A stretch of DNA of 57,376 nt from Pseudohaliea rubra DSM 19751 (GTDB taxonomy: Bacteria > Pseudomonadota > Gammaproteobacteria > Pseudomonadales > Halieaceae), in the NCBI RefSeq assembly GCF_000764025.1, contig NZ_KN234762.1, forward strand, positions 1 to 57,376, read 5' to 3'. A program made the position numbers and the translations under genes. This document shows positions 20,533-29,742 of this stretch, piece by piece (position 1 is the stretch's first letter; each line of letters opens with the position of its first letter). The notes beneath the pieces are model-generated. The model was not told the origin of the DNA and did not search any database. It worked only from the letters and a program-made list of their open reading frames with translations.

Positions 20533-21790
20533 CGTCGCCGCAACGCCGCGCCACCCGGAGCTGGATAGTGCCACTACTGCCGACGTCACCGACCTCGATA
20601 AAACGGCGATCATACATCTCGTAATCGAGAGAACCGCCATTCGGGCAAAGCCTCCGGCCGCCCTTCACCGCGAATACAAGCAGACCCTCCCATTTTTGGT
20701 TGCTGCTGAACGCATTGGACTCACAGCGGAAACCACTTGATCCCACAAACTCGCAGTTCATGTTGGCGGAGCCTGGGTCCTGCTCCCTCACCCGAATAGG
20801 ACGATCGGTCCGTACTCGCCCAACCTCGCCGGTCAAGGATCCCTCGATGATCAGTTTGCGCGGACAGGACCGACTCACGGAGAGATCGACGGTAGCGTCC
20901 TCTGAGATCCCATCGATTACCAGGGTATCCCGGTCGCGGATCACGACGCCGAACTCATCATTGCAAAGGCGCCTGCCGCCGCGCAGATCAAAGGCCAACT
21001 CCCCCGACCAGGTGCCCCCCGCGGCCACCGGAGATGTCTCGCAGCTGTAGCTGCGCCTGCCGCCCGAAAAACTACAGCTGATGCCATCGCCTTCGATACC
21101 ATCAACCTCGCTCCGGTCGCCGTCGAGGTTGCCGGACACCGTGTAGCGGGTCCCATTGCGGTACCCGTCGATGTCGCAGTCCTCCTCGGAGCAATCGTCA
21201 CCGGATTCGCTGTCGCTGTCGCTCTCACTGCTACTTGCGCAGCTGCTGTCATCTCCGGAGCAATCGTCCTCGGACTCCTCATCGACCTCCCAGCTCGCCG
21301 TACTCCAGGCCGCGCCGGTGGCCCCGAGGGCGGCGAGCAGGCGCTCGGCATCCTGGGTCGGGCTCGTCTCCAGCAGCTCCGATGCCACCACAACGGATTG
21401 CTCCTGGCCCAGGGAGTCGGTCCAGTCGACGGTGACTTCCGCCAGCAGCACCGAGGCCGGCGCGTCGCCGAAAGCGCCGTCGGCCGGACGCTCGATCTCC
21501 CAGCGCCGGGTGAAGGCAGTGACCCCCGCAACCGCATCGGTACCGGGGTCGTTCAGGGGAATATCACCGACATCGACAAAGGACTGCAGCTCGTGCAGCT
21601 TCTGCTCAGCGAGGGCCGAGGCCTCGGCGCGGGCACGGGCCAGGGCAAGCTCTCGCTGGCTGGCGCCGTGAAAGCCCACCAGCGACAAAAGACCGATGGC
21701 GAGGACCGCAAAAGCGATCAGGGCTTCAACCAGGGTCAGGCCTGCCTGCGCACGATGCCCGGGGCTACGCTTCGCCAACCTACGCACCAT
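20525..21790 (-). CDS. pilV: PilV-type minor pilin with acidic Ser/Asp linker and duplicated four-cysteine domain
   Basis: 421 residues, over twice the usual PilV length (about 170-200). The prepilin leader ends at Gly17, with LTLVEALIAFAVLAIGLLSL after it (Glu at +5). Residues 18-165 are PilV-like. An acidic, serine-rich linker (about 168-207) with four cysteines comes next. Two tandem copies of a roughly 95-100 residue domain follow (216-309 and 313-417), each with four cysteines at matching spacing (239, 250, 276, 309 and 346, 356, 382, 417) and a shared W-x-G-x-L-x-F-x-x-x-GGRRLC core. The duplicated domain is unknown to me. Its start shares one base with the pilX stop. Confidence 0.85.
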   Translation of the reverse strand: MVRRLAKRSPGHRAQAGLTLVEALIAFAVLAIGLLSLVGFHGASQRELALARARAEASALAEQKLHELQSFVDVGDIPLNDPGTDAVAGVTAFTRRWEIERPADGAFGDAPASVLLAEVTVDWTDSLGQEQSVVVASELLETSPTQDAERLLAALGATGAAWSTASWEVDEESEDDCSGDDSSCASSSESDSDSESGDDCSEEDCDIDGYRNGTRYTVSGNLDGDRSEVDGIEGDGISCSFSGGRRSYSCETSPVAAGGTWSGELAFDLRGGRRLCNDEFGVVIRDRDTLVIDGISEDATVDLSVSRSCPRKLIIEGSLTGEVGRVRTDRPIRVREQDPGSANMNCEFVGSSGFRCESNAFSSNQKWEGLLVFAVKGGRRLCPNGGSLDYEMYDRRFIEVGDVGSSGTIQLRVARRCGDDD

Positions 21791-22989
21791 CAGAAGTCCC
21801 TCCAGCTGCCGGGGATGCGCACCAGTTCCGCCTTGGCGAGCCCTAAAGCGAAGCGGTTACCGCCACCCTCAGCCTCAGCGAGGTAGCTGAAGTCCAGCTG
21901 CCGTGCATGAAACTCGGTATTTGCGCTCAGTTTCGTCGGTGCACCGGCGAAGGCAACCGAACCGTAGATCGTTGCCTTGCCCCAGCCGTTCGCCTGGCAA
22001 TCCCGCGTCTCGAAGTAAACGAGGCCGTGAATGGTGGTGTTGCCGTTGATCTTCGGACAGCCGGCCTCCTCGGTGAAAAAGACAATGACCGGCTCATCGG
22101 CGCTACCGAGCGATTGGTGCCAGTTGGCGCTGCTGTCCACAACCTTCACCGCGTCAGGATGGCGCTCGGCCAGGGCGCGCAGCATCTGCTCCGCGGCGTT
22201 GGCACCCACAGGGTTGCCGTCGCCGTCATAGCCGCTCGGCGACAGGCCAAAGACAGCCTCGCTGAGGCTCGGGGTACCGCTGAGCGCACCGACCTTGCCG
22301 CCGTCTTCGAGGGACAGGTTGCCCGTGGCCACGTCGGCGGTACCGCCGCGGGTGATCCCGATGGCAATGCCGTCGTCCACCAGCGGGTAGGCTTCGGGGG
22401 TGCCGGTAATGCCACTGAGGCCATCCTCAACCAGCACGGCAGGCGCGGAGAAGCTATCAATAGCAGCGGCAAACAGGGGTGAAAACACGCTTTTCCTCGT
22501 CAACAGCAGATCGACGCTCACGGTCCGCTGTACGTGGCTGTCACCTTCGGCGCGGCCCGTGGCACGGGCGCGTACCAGAAGAGGGTCGGACGGATCGGTA
22601 GCGCTGAGCGTCGACAGCAGCTCGTACTCGATGGCGAGGTCATACGCGTCTGTACCCAGGCTTTTGTCAACGTAAGCCGTCGCCGTCACCGGGCTCGTAG
22701 TACCGGCACCGGCACTGCGCCACACCCCTCCCGCGTCATCATCACTGAAGGCAAGGCTGCCCGCATGCTCCTCGAACCAGGCCAGCGCATGGTTGAGACC
22801 CCCGGTGGCGACTGCATACACCTCTTTCCCGCGCTGGTCTGTGCCGGCACCGCGATGACTGGAAAGCGTGCCGCTGGCCACGGCCAGGGCCCCAAAGGTG
22901 GCCAGACCCAGCAGGATAAGCGTCATGGTCAGTACGGCAGCCCCGCCCTGACGACGCGCTCCGCGGTGAGGAATGCGATCAGCTGTCAT
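21790..22989 (-). CDS. pilX: PilX-type pilus assembly protein
   Basis: 399 residues. The N-terminus, RRQGGAAVLTMTLILLGLATFG, is the PilX_N pattern: a short basic leader, Gly, then a hydrophobic helix without Glu+5. The rest is an extended periplasmic region, longer than Pseudomonas PilX. PilX is a minor pilin thought to sit in the priming or tip complex. It overlaps pilW by 11 bases. The ATG was chosen because the leader begins right there. Confidence 0.83.
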   Translation of the reverse strand: MTADRIPHRGARRQGGAAVLTMTLILLGLATFGALAVASGTLSSHRGAGTDQRGKEVYAVATGGLNHALAWFEEHAGSLAFSDDDAGGVWRSAGAGTTSPVTATAYVDKSLGTDAYDLAIEYELLSTLSATDPSDPLLVRARATGRAEGDSHVQRTVSVDLLLTRKSVFSPLFAAAIDSFSAPAVLVEDGLSGITGTPEAYPLVDDGIAIGITRGGTADVATGNLSLEDGGKVGALSGTPSLSEAVFGLSPSGYDGDGNPVGANAAEQMLRALAERHPDAVKVVDSSANWHQSLGSADEPVIVFFTEEAGCPKINGNTTIHGLVYFETRDCQANGWGKATIYGSVAFAGAPTKLSANTEFHARQLDFSYLAEAEGGGNRFALGLAKAELVRIPGSWRDF

Positions 22990-23854
22990 TGTCGATACCG
23001 TCGAAGAAATCATTGGCAAGGCGCACGCGGGTTGTGAGCGCAGCGGTCACCGCCTCATCACCGGGAAGGCGGGCGGCGAGGGAGATAGCGACGCTGCGGC
23101 GCCAGAGGCACACCTGGTCGCCAGTGGTCGCGGGAATCGGGTTTGCCGTATCCGTCGGCGTCGGGTTGCAGCTGTTCGCGGTGCTCCCCGGGCTCCAGTC
23201 GCCGGCGCTGCTGGCCAGGGCGAAGGCCCCGGCATAGCTGCCAGCGCCCGGCGCCGTGGCGTAGGCAAGATCGAAAGACAGATTGGTGATGGCCAGGTCG
23301 GCCCCGTGCACGGGCACCCAGGTGCCGCTGTCGCAGGCGTGGCCACTGCCCTCTGCGCGCAGCTCCAGGCGTTCGCCATTGCGGCGCAACCCGAAGGCCT
23401 CGAAATTACCGCTGCCGAACAGGCCATCGCCGTTCAGGTCGTAACGATAGAGGATGCAGCTGCAGCCGCTGCTGCAGGCCACGGGGCTCGCCGTGGCATC
23501 CCGGGGATCATAGGCAAAGAGCTCAACCTGGCCGAACTCGTCCATAGCCGGCACGGCACACTTATAGAACTCATCCACCGCCAGCGATGCACTGCCACCG
23601 GCGCCGAGACCGCAGCGCTGGTCCCAGGCGACGTAGCCTGCGCGCTGCAGATCCCGTGCGGTGAAATCCAGCACTTCCCGCAGCTCGTTGCCGAGGCGCG
23701 CGGTCTGCAGGGTCTGCCCCCCCTCGACACCGATGCGCACCATGATCGAGAGCACGCCGGCGAGCACAACCATGCTGACGCCAAGACCGACCAGGAGCTC
23801 GACGAGCGTGAGACCGCGCTGGGCGCGCTGGAAAGGGGGACGGCGCCGAGTCAT
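22979..23854 (-). CDS. pilW: PilW-type minor pilin
   Basis: 291 residues, typical for PilW. The prepilin leader is cleaved at Gly14 before LTLVELLVGLGVSMVVLAGV (Glu at +5). The FTARDLQRAGYVAWDQRCG segment after the first helix is the PilW family signature. Cysteine pairs in the middle (ACSSGCSC) probably form disulfides. It overlaps fimT by 4 bases and pilX by 11. Confidence 0.9.
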   Translation of the reverse strand: MTRRRPPFQRAQRGLTLVELLVGLGVSMVVLAGVLSIMVRIGVEGGQTLQTARLGNELREVLDFTARDLQRAGYVAWDQRCGLGAGGSASLAVDEFYKCAVPAMDEFGQVELFAYDPRDATASPVACSSGCSCILYRYDLNGDGLFGSGNFEAFGLRRNGERLELRAEGSGHACDSGTWVPVHGADLAITNLSFDLAYATAPGAGSYAGAFALASSAGDWSPGSTANSCNPTPTDTANPIPATTGDQVCLWRRSVAISLAARLPGDEAVTAALTTRVRLANDFFDGIDNDS

Positions 23855-24438
23855 GACAGGCAGCGTCCGTAGCCGCCGATCACCGGCGCATCGGCGGGCA
23901 GGCAGAGCTGCACCGCGCCCAGGCCGCTCAGATCCACGCGCAGGGTCCAGCGACCCGCGGCCAGGGTCATGCTCGACGCGAGCGTACCACCCGCCGGGGC
24001 AACGACCGCGCCCCGCGGCTGCTGAAAAACCAGGCCGTCACCGGCCGCTTCAAGACTGAGAGTACCGAGCTCCGCAGGCGCCAGGAGAGCCTGTACCGCC
24101 GTGCCCGCTTCCGTAAGCGTGCAACTGGCAGCGCTGTCGCTGCAATCGCAAGGGGCACTGCCAACGCGGGCCCCGAGGCACTGGGCCCCGACCGCCACAG
24201 CAACCGGCACCTGGCCGGCGCGCGCATGGCCGCGGGCGCGCTCGAGAAAGCCGGCGACGGTCTCGGCGCCACGCTGCAGCGCCTTCTTGTCGCTGTAGTC
24301 GCGGAAGGAGGGCACCGTGATCGCCAGCACCACCGAAAGCACCGTGACCGCGATCATCAGCTCGAGCAGCGTCAGCCCCGCGCAGCGGAAGCTTGCTGGC
24401 AGCCTGGCCTGATAGTGCTGGTGACGGCGCGATGCCAT
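23851..24438 (-). CDS. fimT: FimT/GspH-type minor pilin
   Basis: 195-residue prepilin. The leader ends at Gly21 before LTLLELMIAVTVLSVVLAI (Glu at +5), followed by VPSFRDYSDKKALQRGAETV, the FimT/FimU/GspH pattern. A ribosome site GAGG lies nine bases before the ATG. First gene of the five-gene minor pilin operon; minor pilins prime pilus assembly at the inner membrane and reach the pilus tip. FimT versus FimU cannot be separated by eye. Confidence 0.88.
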   Translation of the reverse strand: MASRRHQHYQARLPASFRCAGLTLLELMIAVTVLSVVLAITVPSFRDYSDKKALQRGAETVAGFLERARGHARAGQVPVAVAVGAQCLGARVGSAPCDCSDSAASCTLTEAGTAVQALLAPAELGTLSLEAAGDGLVFQQPRGAVVAPAGGTLASSMTLAAGRWTLRVDLSGLGAVQLCLPADAPVIGGYGRCLS

Positions 24439-24854
24439 GGGTTTTCCTCTTTTGCGGCGGCCTAAGGGTCGTCTCATGGCCTCCCCGGTGCAAGGGGGAT
24501 TGGCTGCGCCTTGAGAGATTTGGGCGCCTCATCACAATCCTGCGCCCCAGTCACACATTTGAGGCTTTTTGCGTCGCATACATGGTCGCACTGCGCGACA
24601 TAATCACGCCCTTACTCTCGAATCGCTTACGCATAGACGACAGCACAACACCCTTCCCCTCCGGCGCTTTTCCTGCGTCTGCCGCCCATCACCCGCTGCC
24701 CCGCCTCGCTCGCTCCACGCTTTCTTCTCGCCGGCGGCACCTTAGCTGCGCATCGGCTCAAACGCCGGGTGGACGGCTGGATCGGAAGTCGGGGGAGCGG
24801 GCAGCAGCATCCGGTGCTAGGCTAGCGTCCCGAATAAAAAAGAGGACACCGCCC
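24439..24854. other. Divergent intergenic region between fimT and the acylase gene
   Basis: About 416 bases without a credible gene. It must hold the promoters of the pilin operon and of the acylase. I found no convincing sigma-70 pair, no sigma-54 GG-N10-GC box and no symmetric CRP/Vfr site. Around 24567-24597 a GTCGC/GCGAC inverted and direct repeat group sits in locally AT-richer DNA. A good ribosome site (AGAGGA) precedes the acylase ATG. Confidence 0.5.
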
Positions 24855-27299
24855 ATGCATGCCCCGCTTCGCCTTGCCCCCCGCTTTGCCACCCGCCTTA
24901 TCCCTGCCTGCTTCCTCGTGCTCGCGGCCTGCCAGGGCGGCCCCGCCGATGACAGCGCCTACCGCGCGGAGCTGATCCGCACCAGCCACGGCGTCGCCCA
25001 CATCACCGCCGACGATTTCGGCAGCCTCGGCTATGGCGAGGGGTACGCCGCGGCCGAGGACCATGGCTGCCAGATCGCCCGCGGCCTGGTGCAGGCCCGC
25101 GGCGAACTCGCCCGCTACTTCGGCCCCGGTGAAGAACAGCGCAATGTGGTGGCCGACGGTGTCGTGCGCGCACTCGGGATACCGGCGCAGGCGCAGGCCG
25201 CCTTCGCCGCCCAGGACGCCACCAACCGCGACTGGCTCACGGGCTACAGCGCCGGCTACAACCGGTACCTGCGCGAGCAGGGCGACAATGCGCCGGGCAG
25301 CTGGTGCGCCGGCGCAGCCTGGGTGCGCGCCGTCACCCCGGAAGACTTCATGGCGCGGATGGTGCTGCTGGCGCAGACGCTGCCGCGCATGGCCGGTGCC
25401 CTGGCCGCCGCACAACCGCCGGAAGCGGCAAGCACGGCCGCGGTGGCGCCGGCGCTGGTCCGCGAGGCCGCAGACGCCATGTCCCTTGCAGGCCTCGGTT
25501 CCAACGCCTGGGCCCTGGGCAGCGAGCGCACGGAGAACGGCCGCGGCCTGCTTCTGGCAAACCCCCATTACCCCTGGTACGGCGGCAACCGCTTCTGGGA
25601 AAAGCACCTGACCATTCCCGGCAAGCTCGATGTCTACGGCGCTCACCTCCTCGGCGCCCCGGGCGTCGCCATCGGCTTCAACCGCGGTGTCGCCTGGTCC
25701 CACACCGTATCCGACAGCGAACGGGTGGTGCTCTACCAGCTCGAGCTCGTGCCCGGGGAACCCACCCGCTATTTCCTCGACGGCGAACCGCGATCCATGA
25801 CCTCGCGTACGGTCAGCGTGCCCGTGCTCGGGAACGACGGCATGATCACCGAGGTCGAGCGCACCCTCTGGTTCAGCCATCTGGGTCCCATGCTCACCCT
25901 GCCCGGCATGCCCTGGACGGACGCGCAGGCCTTCACCGCCCGGGACGCCAACGCTGAGAACACTCACCTTCTCTCCCAGTGGCGCGCCATGAACCTGGCC
26001 ACGGATCTCGATGCCTTCATCGAGGCCCACCGGCGCTGGAACGCCATGCCCTGGGTAAACACCATGGCGGCGAGTGCCGATGGCCGCGCCCTCTATCTGG
26101 ACAACTCCACCGTGGGCAACCTGAGCGAAGAGGCGATCGCCCTGTGGCGCGAGCGCCTGGCGAGCGATCCCCGCGCGGCAAACCTCTATGCCGAGCGCGG
26201 CATGATTCTCCTCGACGGCAGCGACAGCCGCTTCGCCTGGGTCGATATCCCGGGCACGCCGGTCCGCGGCACGGTTCCCTTTGACCGGCGGCCGCGACTC
26301 GAACGCCGCGACTACATCTTCAACGCGAATGACAGCTACTGGCTCACGCAGCCGGCGGCGCCGCTGACCGGCTATTCTCCGCTCTACGGACCCGAGGCTA
26401 CCGCCCGCAGCCTGCGCACCCGCATGAACGTGCAGCTGCTTGCCCCGGACAGCCCCTATAACTACGCCGGCAATGATGGCCGCTTCAACCGCCGGGAAGT
26501 CCAGGAGGCCCTGTTCTCCAACCGCAGCCTGGCTGCGGAATTGCTGCGCGGCAGCCTGGTGGATGCCTGCCGGGCAACGCCGGTGCTGACCGTGGACGGC
26601 GGATCGCGCGACCTGGCCGCAGCCTGCGACGTCATCGATGCCTTCGACGGACGCTACGACGAAGACAGTCGCGGCGCGGTGCTCTTCCGCGAGTGGCTGG
26701 TGCGCTACGACTATCGGGAACACTTCGACGCCGGGAGTCTCTTCGCGGAGCCCTTCGACGCAGCGCGACCGGTGGCTACACCGGCGCAGCTCGCAGACGA
26801 GGCGATCGCCCTCGAACACCTGGCCGAGGCGATCTCGGTCCTTGAGCACGCGGGGCTTCCCCTTGATGCATCCCTCGGCGCGGCACAGGCCGCCTACCGC
26901 GGGGACCAGCGCATCCCGGTGCACGGCGGCAATCGCCACGAGGGCGTGGCCAACCTGCAGGTTTCCGCGGAGCCCGGGGAGCCACTGCAGCCGTCCGATC
27001 TAGGGCACCCCAATGGCGATCTCGACACGGCCCCGGTGGCTGACTCGCCGCTACTGACGGCTTCGGGCTATCCCATCACTCACGGCAGCAGTTTCATTCT
27101 TACCCTGGCCTTCGAGGATGCCGGACCGGTGGGCGAAGCTCTGCTCACCTACAGCCAGGCCGGCGACCCGGCCTCACCCTGGTTCAGCGACCAGACGGCA
27201 CTCTACCGGGCCAAGCAGTGGCGACCCGTTCTGTTCGAGCGGGCGGCCGTGGAGCAGGATGCACAGGCCCGGCGGGTACTCCAGGGACCGCGAGACTGA
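24855..27299 (+). CDS. Penicillin/acyl-homoserine-lactone acylase family lipoprotein
   Basis: 814-residue Ntn hydrolase precursor. The N-terminus is a lipoprotein signal with lipobox LAAC (Cys26). Alpha-chain motifs include the start ELIRTSHGVAHITADDFGSLGYGEGYAAAED. Self-cleavage is expected before Ser216 in LGSNAWALGSERT, the new N-terminal nucleophile of the beta chain. NPHYPW, GFNRGVAWSHTVS and NANDSYWLT are typical of the AHL/penicillin acylase group (PvdQ, QuiP, HacB relatives). It cleaves an amide-linked acyl chain; the true substrate is unknown. Lipid anchoring is less common than a free periplasmic enzyme. The ATG fits the ribosome site and the signal peptide. Confidence 0.9.
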   Translation: MHAPLRLAPRFATRLIPACFLVLAACQGGPADDSAYRAELIRTSHGVAHITADDFGSLGYGEGYAAAEDHGCQIARGLVQARGELARYFGPGEEQRNVVADGVVRALGIPAQAQAAFAAQDATNRDWLTGYSAGYNRYLREQGDNAPGSWCAGAAWVRAVTPEDFMARMVLLAQTLPRMAGALAAAQPPEAASTAAVAPALVREAADAMSLAGLGSNAWALGSERTENGRGLLLANPHYPWYGGNRFWEKHLTIPGKLDVYGAHLLGAPGVAIGFNRGVAWSHTVSDSERVVLYQLELVPGEPTRYFLDGEPRSMTSRTVSVPVLGNDGMITEVERTLWFSHLGPMLTLPGMPWTDAQAFTARDANAENTHLLSQWRAMNLATDLDAFIEAHRRWNAMPWVNTMAASADGRALYLDNSTVGNLSEEAIALWRERLASDPRAANLYAERGMILLDGSDSRFAWVDIPGTPVRGTVPFDRRPRLERRDYIFNANDSYWLTQPAAPLTGYSPLYGPEATARSLRTRMNVQLLAPDSPYNYAGNDGRFNRREVQEALFSNRSLAAELLRGSLVDACRATPVLTVDGGSRDLAAACDVIDAFDGRYDEDSRGAVLFREWLVRYDYREHFDAGSLFAEPFDAARPVATPAQLADEAIALEHLAEAISVLEHAGLPLDASLGAAQAAYRGDQRIPVHGGNRHEGVANLQVSAEPGEPLQPSDLGHPNGDLDTAPVADSPLLTASGYPITHGSSFILTLAFEDAGPVGEALLTYSQAGDPASPWFSDQTALYRAKQWRPVLFERAAVEQDAQARRVLQGPRD

Positions 27300-27315
27300 G
27301 CGCCGGCAGGGCCGC

Positions 27316-27338
27316 GACGGGGCGCCCGCGCCCCCGTC
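27316..27338 (+). terminator. Strong hairpin after the acylase gene, no U-tract
   Basis: GACGGGGCGC pairs with GCGCCCCCGTC (one bulged C) across a two-base loop, 17 bases past the acylase stop. No run of T follows, so it may end or protect the transcript but is not a canonical intrinsic terminator. Confidence 0.35.
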
Positions 27339-27406
27339 ACAGGGCGGCCACCGGCTGCTACCATAGCGGCTGATCCCGCCGGGCCCTGGAGACAGCGCAG
27401 CGCGTC

Positions 27407-28441
27407 ATGAAGATTCTCGTTACCGGCGTCGCCGGCTTCATCGGCTTCCATGTCGCCCGGGCGTTGCTGGCCCGGGGTGACAGCGTCCTCGGCGTCGACA
27501 ACCTCAACGACTATTACGACGTGCGGCTGAAGCGTGACCGGCTGGCAACGCTGGCCGCCACCGGCGTGAGCAAGCTGGAAGTCGTCGAGCTGGATATCGC
27601 CGACGCCGCGGCGCTGCGCACGCTCCTGGCAAAGAGCGAAATCGAAGCGGTGGTCCATCTGGCAGCCCAGGCCGGCGTGCGCTACTCCCTGGAAAACCCT
27701 CACGCCTACACCCACAGCAACGTCAACGGCTTCCTCGCGGTACTTGAGGCCTGCCGTCAGCATCCGGTAGAGCACCTCGTGTACGCTTCTTCGAGCTCGG
27801 TCTACGGCCTCAATGCCCACATGCCCTTCTCCGTTCACGACAACGTCGACCATCCCGTGTCTCTCTATGCCGCAACCAAGAAAGCCAACGAGCTCATGGC
27901 GCACAGCTACTCGCATCTTTACGGCATGCCAACCACCGGGCTGCGCTTCTTCACGGTTTACGGGCCCTGGGGCCGGCCGGACATGGCCTATTTCCTGTTC
28001 ACCCGCGCCATCCTCGAGGGCCGGCCCATCAAGGTGTTTAACGGTGGCGAGATGGCCCGGGACTTTACCTATATCGACGATATCGTTGAGGGCGTAGTGC
28101 GGGTGCTGGATCGCCCGGCGGTGTCGGACCCTGCCTGGTCACCCACAGCACCGGACCCGGGCAGCAGCTGCGCGCCCTACCGGGTCTTCAACATCGGCAA
28201 CAACCAGCCGGTGCGGCTGCTCGAATTCATCACTACCATCGAGGCCGTGCTCGGCCGCGAAGCCGTGAAGGACTTCCAGCCCATGCAGCCGGGGGATGTC
28301 ACCGCTACCTGCGCCGACATCGACGCCCTCGGCGCCTGGACCGGCTACCGCCCCGCAACACCCCTCGCCGAGGGCATGGCGCGCTTCGTCGCCTGGTACC
28401 GGGACTATTACGAACAACGAGAGGAAAACAGCCGAAAATGA
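27407..28441 (+). CDS. UDP-glucuronate 4-epimerase-like SDR epimerase
   Basis: 344-residue extended SDR. NAD motif TGVAGFIGFHVA (7-18), then GVDNLNDYYDVRLKRDRL, a hallmark of the CapI/LpsL UDP-glucuronate 4-epimerases. The catalytic serine region is YASSSSVYG and the Y-x-x-x-K is SLYAATKKANE. The FTVYGPWGRPDMA segment is also typical. It interconverts UDP-GlcA and UDP-GalA for envelope polysaccharides. The ugd gene overlaps its end by 4 bases and supplies its substrate. Confidence 0.93.
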   Translation: MKILVTGVAGFIGFHVARALLARGDSVLGVDNLNDYYDVRLKRDRLATLAATGVSKLEVVELDIADAAALRTLLAKSEIEAVVHLAAQAGVRYSLENPHAYTHSNVNGFLAVLEACRQHPVEHLVYASSSSVYGLNAHMPFSVHDNVDHPVSLYAATKKANELMAHSYSHLYGMPTTGLRFFTVYGPWGRPDMAYFLFTRAILEGRPIKVFNGGEMARDFTYIDDIVEGVVRVLDRPAVSDPAWSPTAPDPGSSCAPYRVFNIGNNQPVRLLEFITTIEAVLGREAVKDFQPMQPGDVTATCADIDALGAWTGYRPATPLAEGMARFVAWYRDYYEQREENSRK

Positions 28442-29742
28442 ACGTAGTCATGATCGGTGCCGGTTACGTCGGCCTCGTCAGCGGCGCCTGCTTTGCCGAG
28501 TTCGGCGCCCGCGTTACCTGCGTCGACAAGCAGCCCGAGCGCATCGACGCCCTCAAGCGCGGCGAGATTCCCATCTACGAGCCCGGCCTCGATGATCTCG
28601 TGGCACGCAACGTCGCCGGCGGTCGACTGCATTTCAGCAGCGAGCTTGCCGGCCCGGTAGCCGAGGCAGACCTCATCTTCATTGCCGTCGGCACGCCGAC
28701 GCGCCGCGGCGACGGCCACGCTGACCTCAAGTATGTATATGCCGCGGCCACGGAGCTGGCGAACCACCTGCAGGGCTATACGGTAATCGTCGACAAGTCC
28801 ACCGTGCCCGTAGGCACCGCCCGGGAAGTCCAGCGCCTGGTGCGCAAAGCCAACGCTGACGCAGCCTTCGATGTGGCATCGAACCCCGAGTTCCTCCGCG
28901 AGGGCTCGGCCATCGGCGACTTCCTGCGCCCGGACCGGGTGGTCCTCGGCGTCGAGTCGGCGCGCGCCGAAGCGCGGCTGCGCGAGCTCTACCGCCCGCT
29001 GAACCTCATCGAGGCCCCGATCCTGGTCACGGATCTCGAGAGCGCCGAACTTATCAAATACGCCGCCAATGCCTTCCTGGCAACGAAGATCAGCTTTATC
29101 AACGAAGTCAGCCAGCTCTGCGAAGCCACCGGCGCGGACGTGAACCTGGTCGCCAAGGGCATGGGTATGGACGGGCGCATCGGCTCGAAGTTTCTTCATG
29201 CGGGGCCAGGCTACGGGGGCTCCTGCTTCCCCAAGGATACCCTCGCCCTGATCCGCATCGCCCAGGAGCACGGCCTGTCGAGCCGCATCGTCGAGGCGAC
29301 GGTGGAAGTGAACGCCTCGCAGAAGGCGCGCATGGTGGCGAAGATCCGCCAGGCCCTCGGCGGCAGCGAGGCAGACAAGCGTATTGCCGTGCTGGGCCTG
29401 ACCTTCAAACCGGAAACAGACGACATGCGCGATGCGCCCTCCCTGGCCATTCTGCCGGCGCTGGCGGACAAGGGCGCAGAGGTTGTCGCCCACGACCCCG
29501 AGGGCATGGAAGAAGCCCGCGGCCTGCTCCCGGACACGGTGCGCTACGCGGCGACGATGGAGGAAGCCCTGGAAGACGCCGACGCGCTGGTCCTGCTCAC
29601 GGAGTGGAATCAGTACCGGGGCCTTGATCTTACCCGCGTCCGCGAGCACATGCGTGGCAACGTCTTCGTCGACCTGCGCAACGTCTACGAGCGCGCACTG
29701 ATCGAAGCCGCCGGCTTTGCCTACACGGCCGTGGGGCGCTAG
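28438..29742 (+). CDS. ugd: UDP-glucose 6-dehydrogenase
   Basis: 434-residue enzyme oxidising UDP-glucose twice to UDP-glucuronate. NAD motif GAGYVGLVSGACFAEFG, the central EFLREGSAIGDFLRPDRVV and the catalytic cysteine in GPGYGGSCFPKDTLAL are all intact. The C-terminal NUCLEOTIDE-sugar domain includes LGLTFKPETDDMRDAPS. Coupled to the preceding epimerase, giving a two-step path from UDP-glucose to UDP-galacturonate. Confidence 0.96.
   Translation: MNVVMIGAGYVGLVSGACFAEFGARVTCVDKQPERIDALKRGEIPIYEPGLDDLVARNVAGGRLHFSSELAGPVAEADLIFIAVGTPTRRGDGHADLKYVYAAATELANHLQGYTVIVDKSTVPVGTAREVQRLVRKANADAAFDVASNPEFLREGSAIGDFLRPDRVVLGVESARAEARLRELYRPLNLIEAPILVTDLESAELIKYAANAFLATKISFINEVSQLCEATGADVNLVAKGMGMDGRIGSKFLHAGPGYGGSCFPKDTLALIRIAQEHGLSSRIVEATVEVNASQKARMVAKIRQALGGSEADKRIAVLGLTFKPETDDMRDAPSLAILPALADKGAEVVAHDPEGMEEARGLLPDTVRYAATMEEALEDADALVLLTEWNQYRGLDLTRVREHMRGNVFVDLRNVYERALIEAAGFAYTAVGR

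Noticed and set aside
24439-24560. Sigma-54 or CRP/Vfr site upstream of the pilin operon
   Set aside because: A TTGCA was found without GG at the right distance, and two TGTGA half sites lack their symmetric partners.
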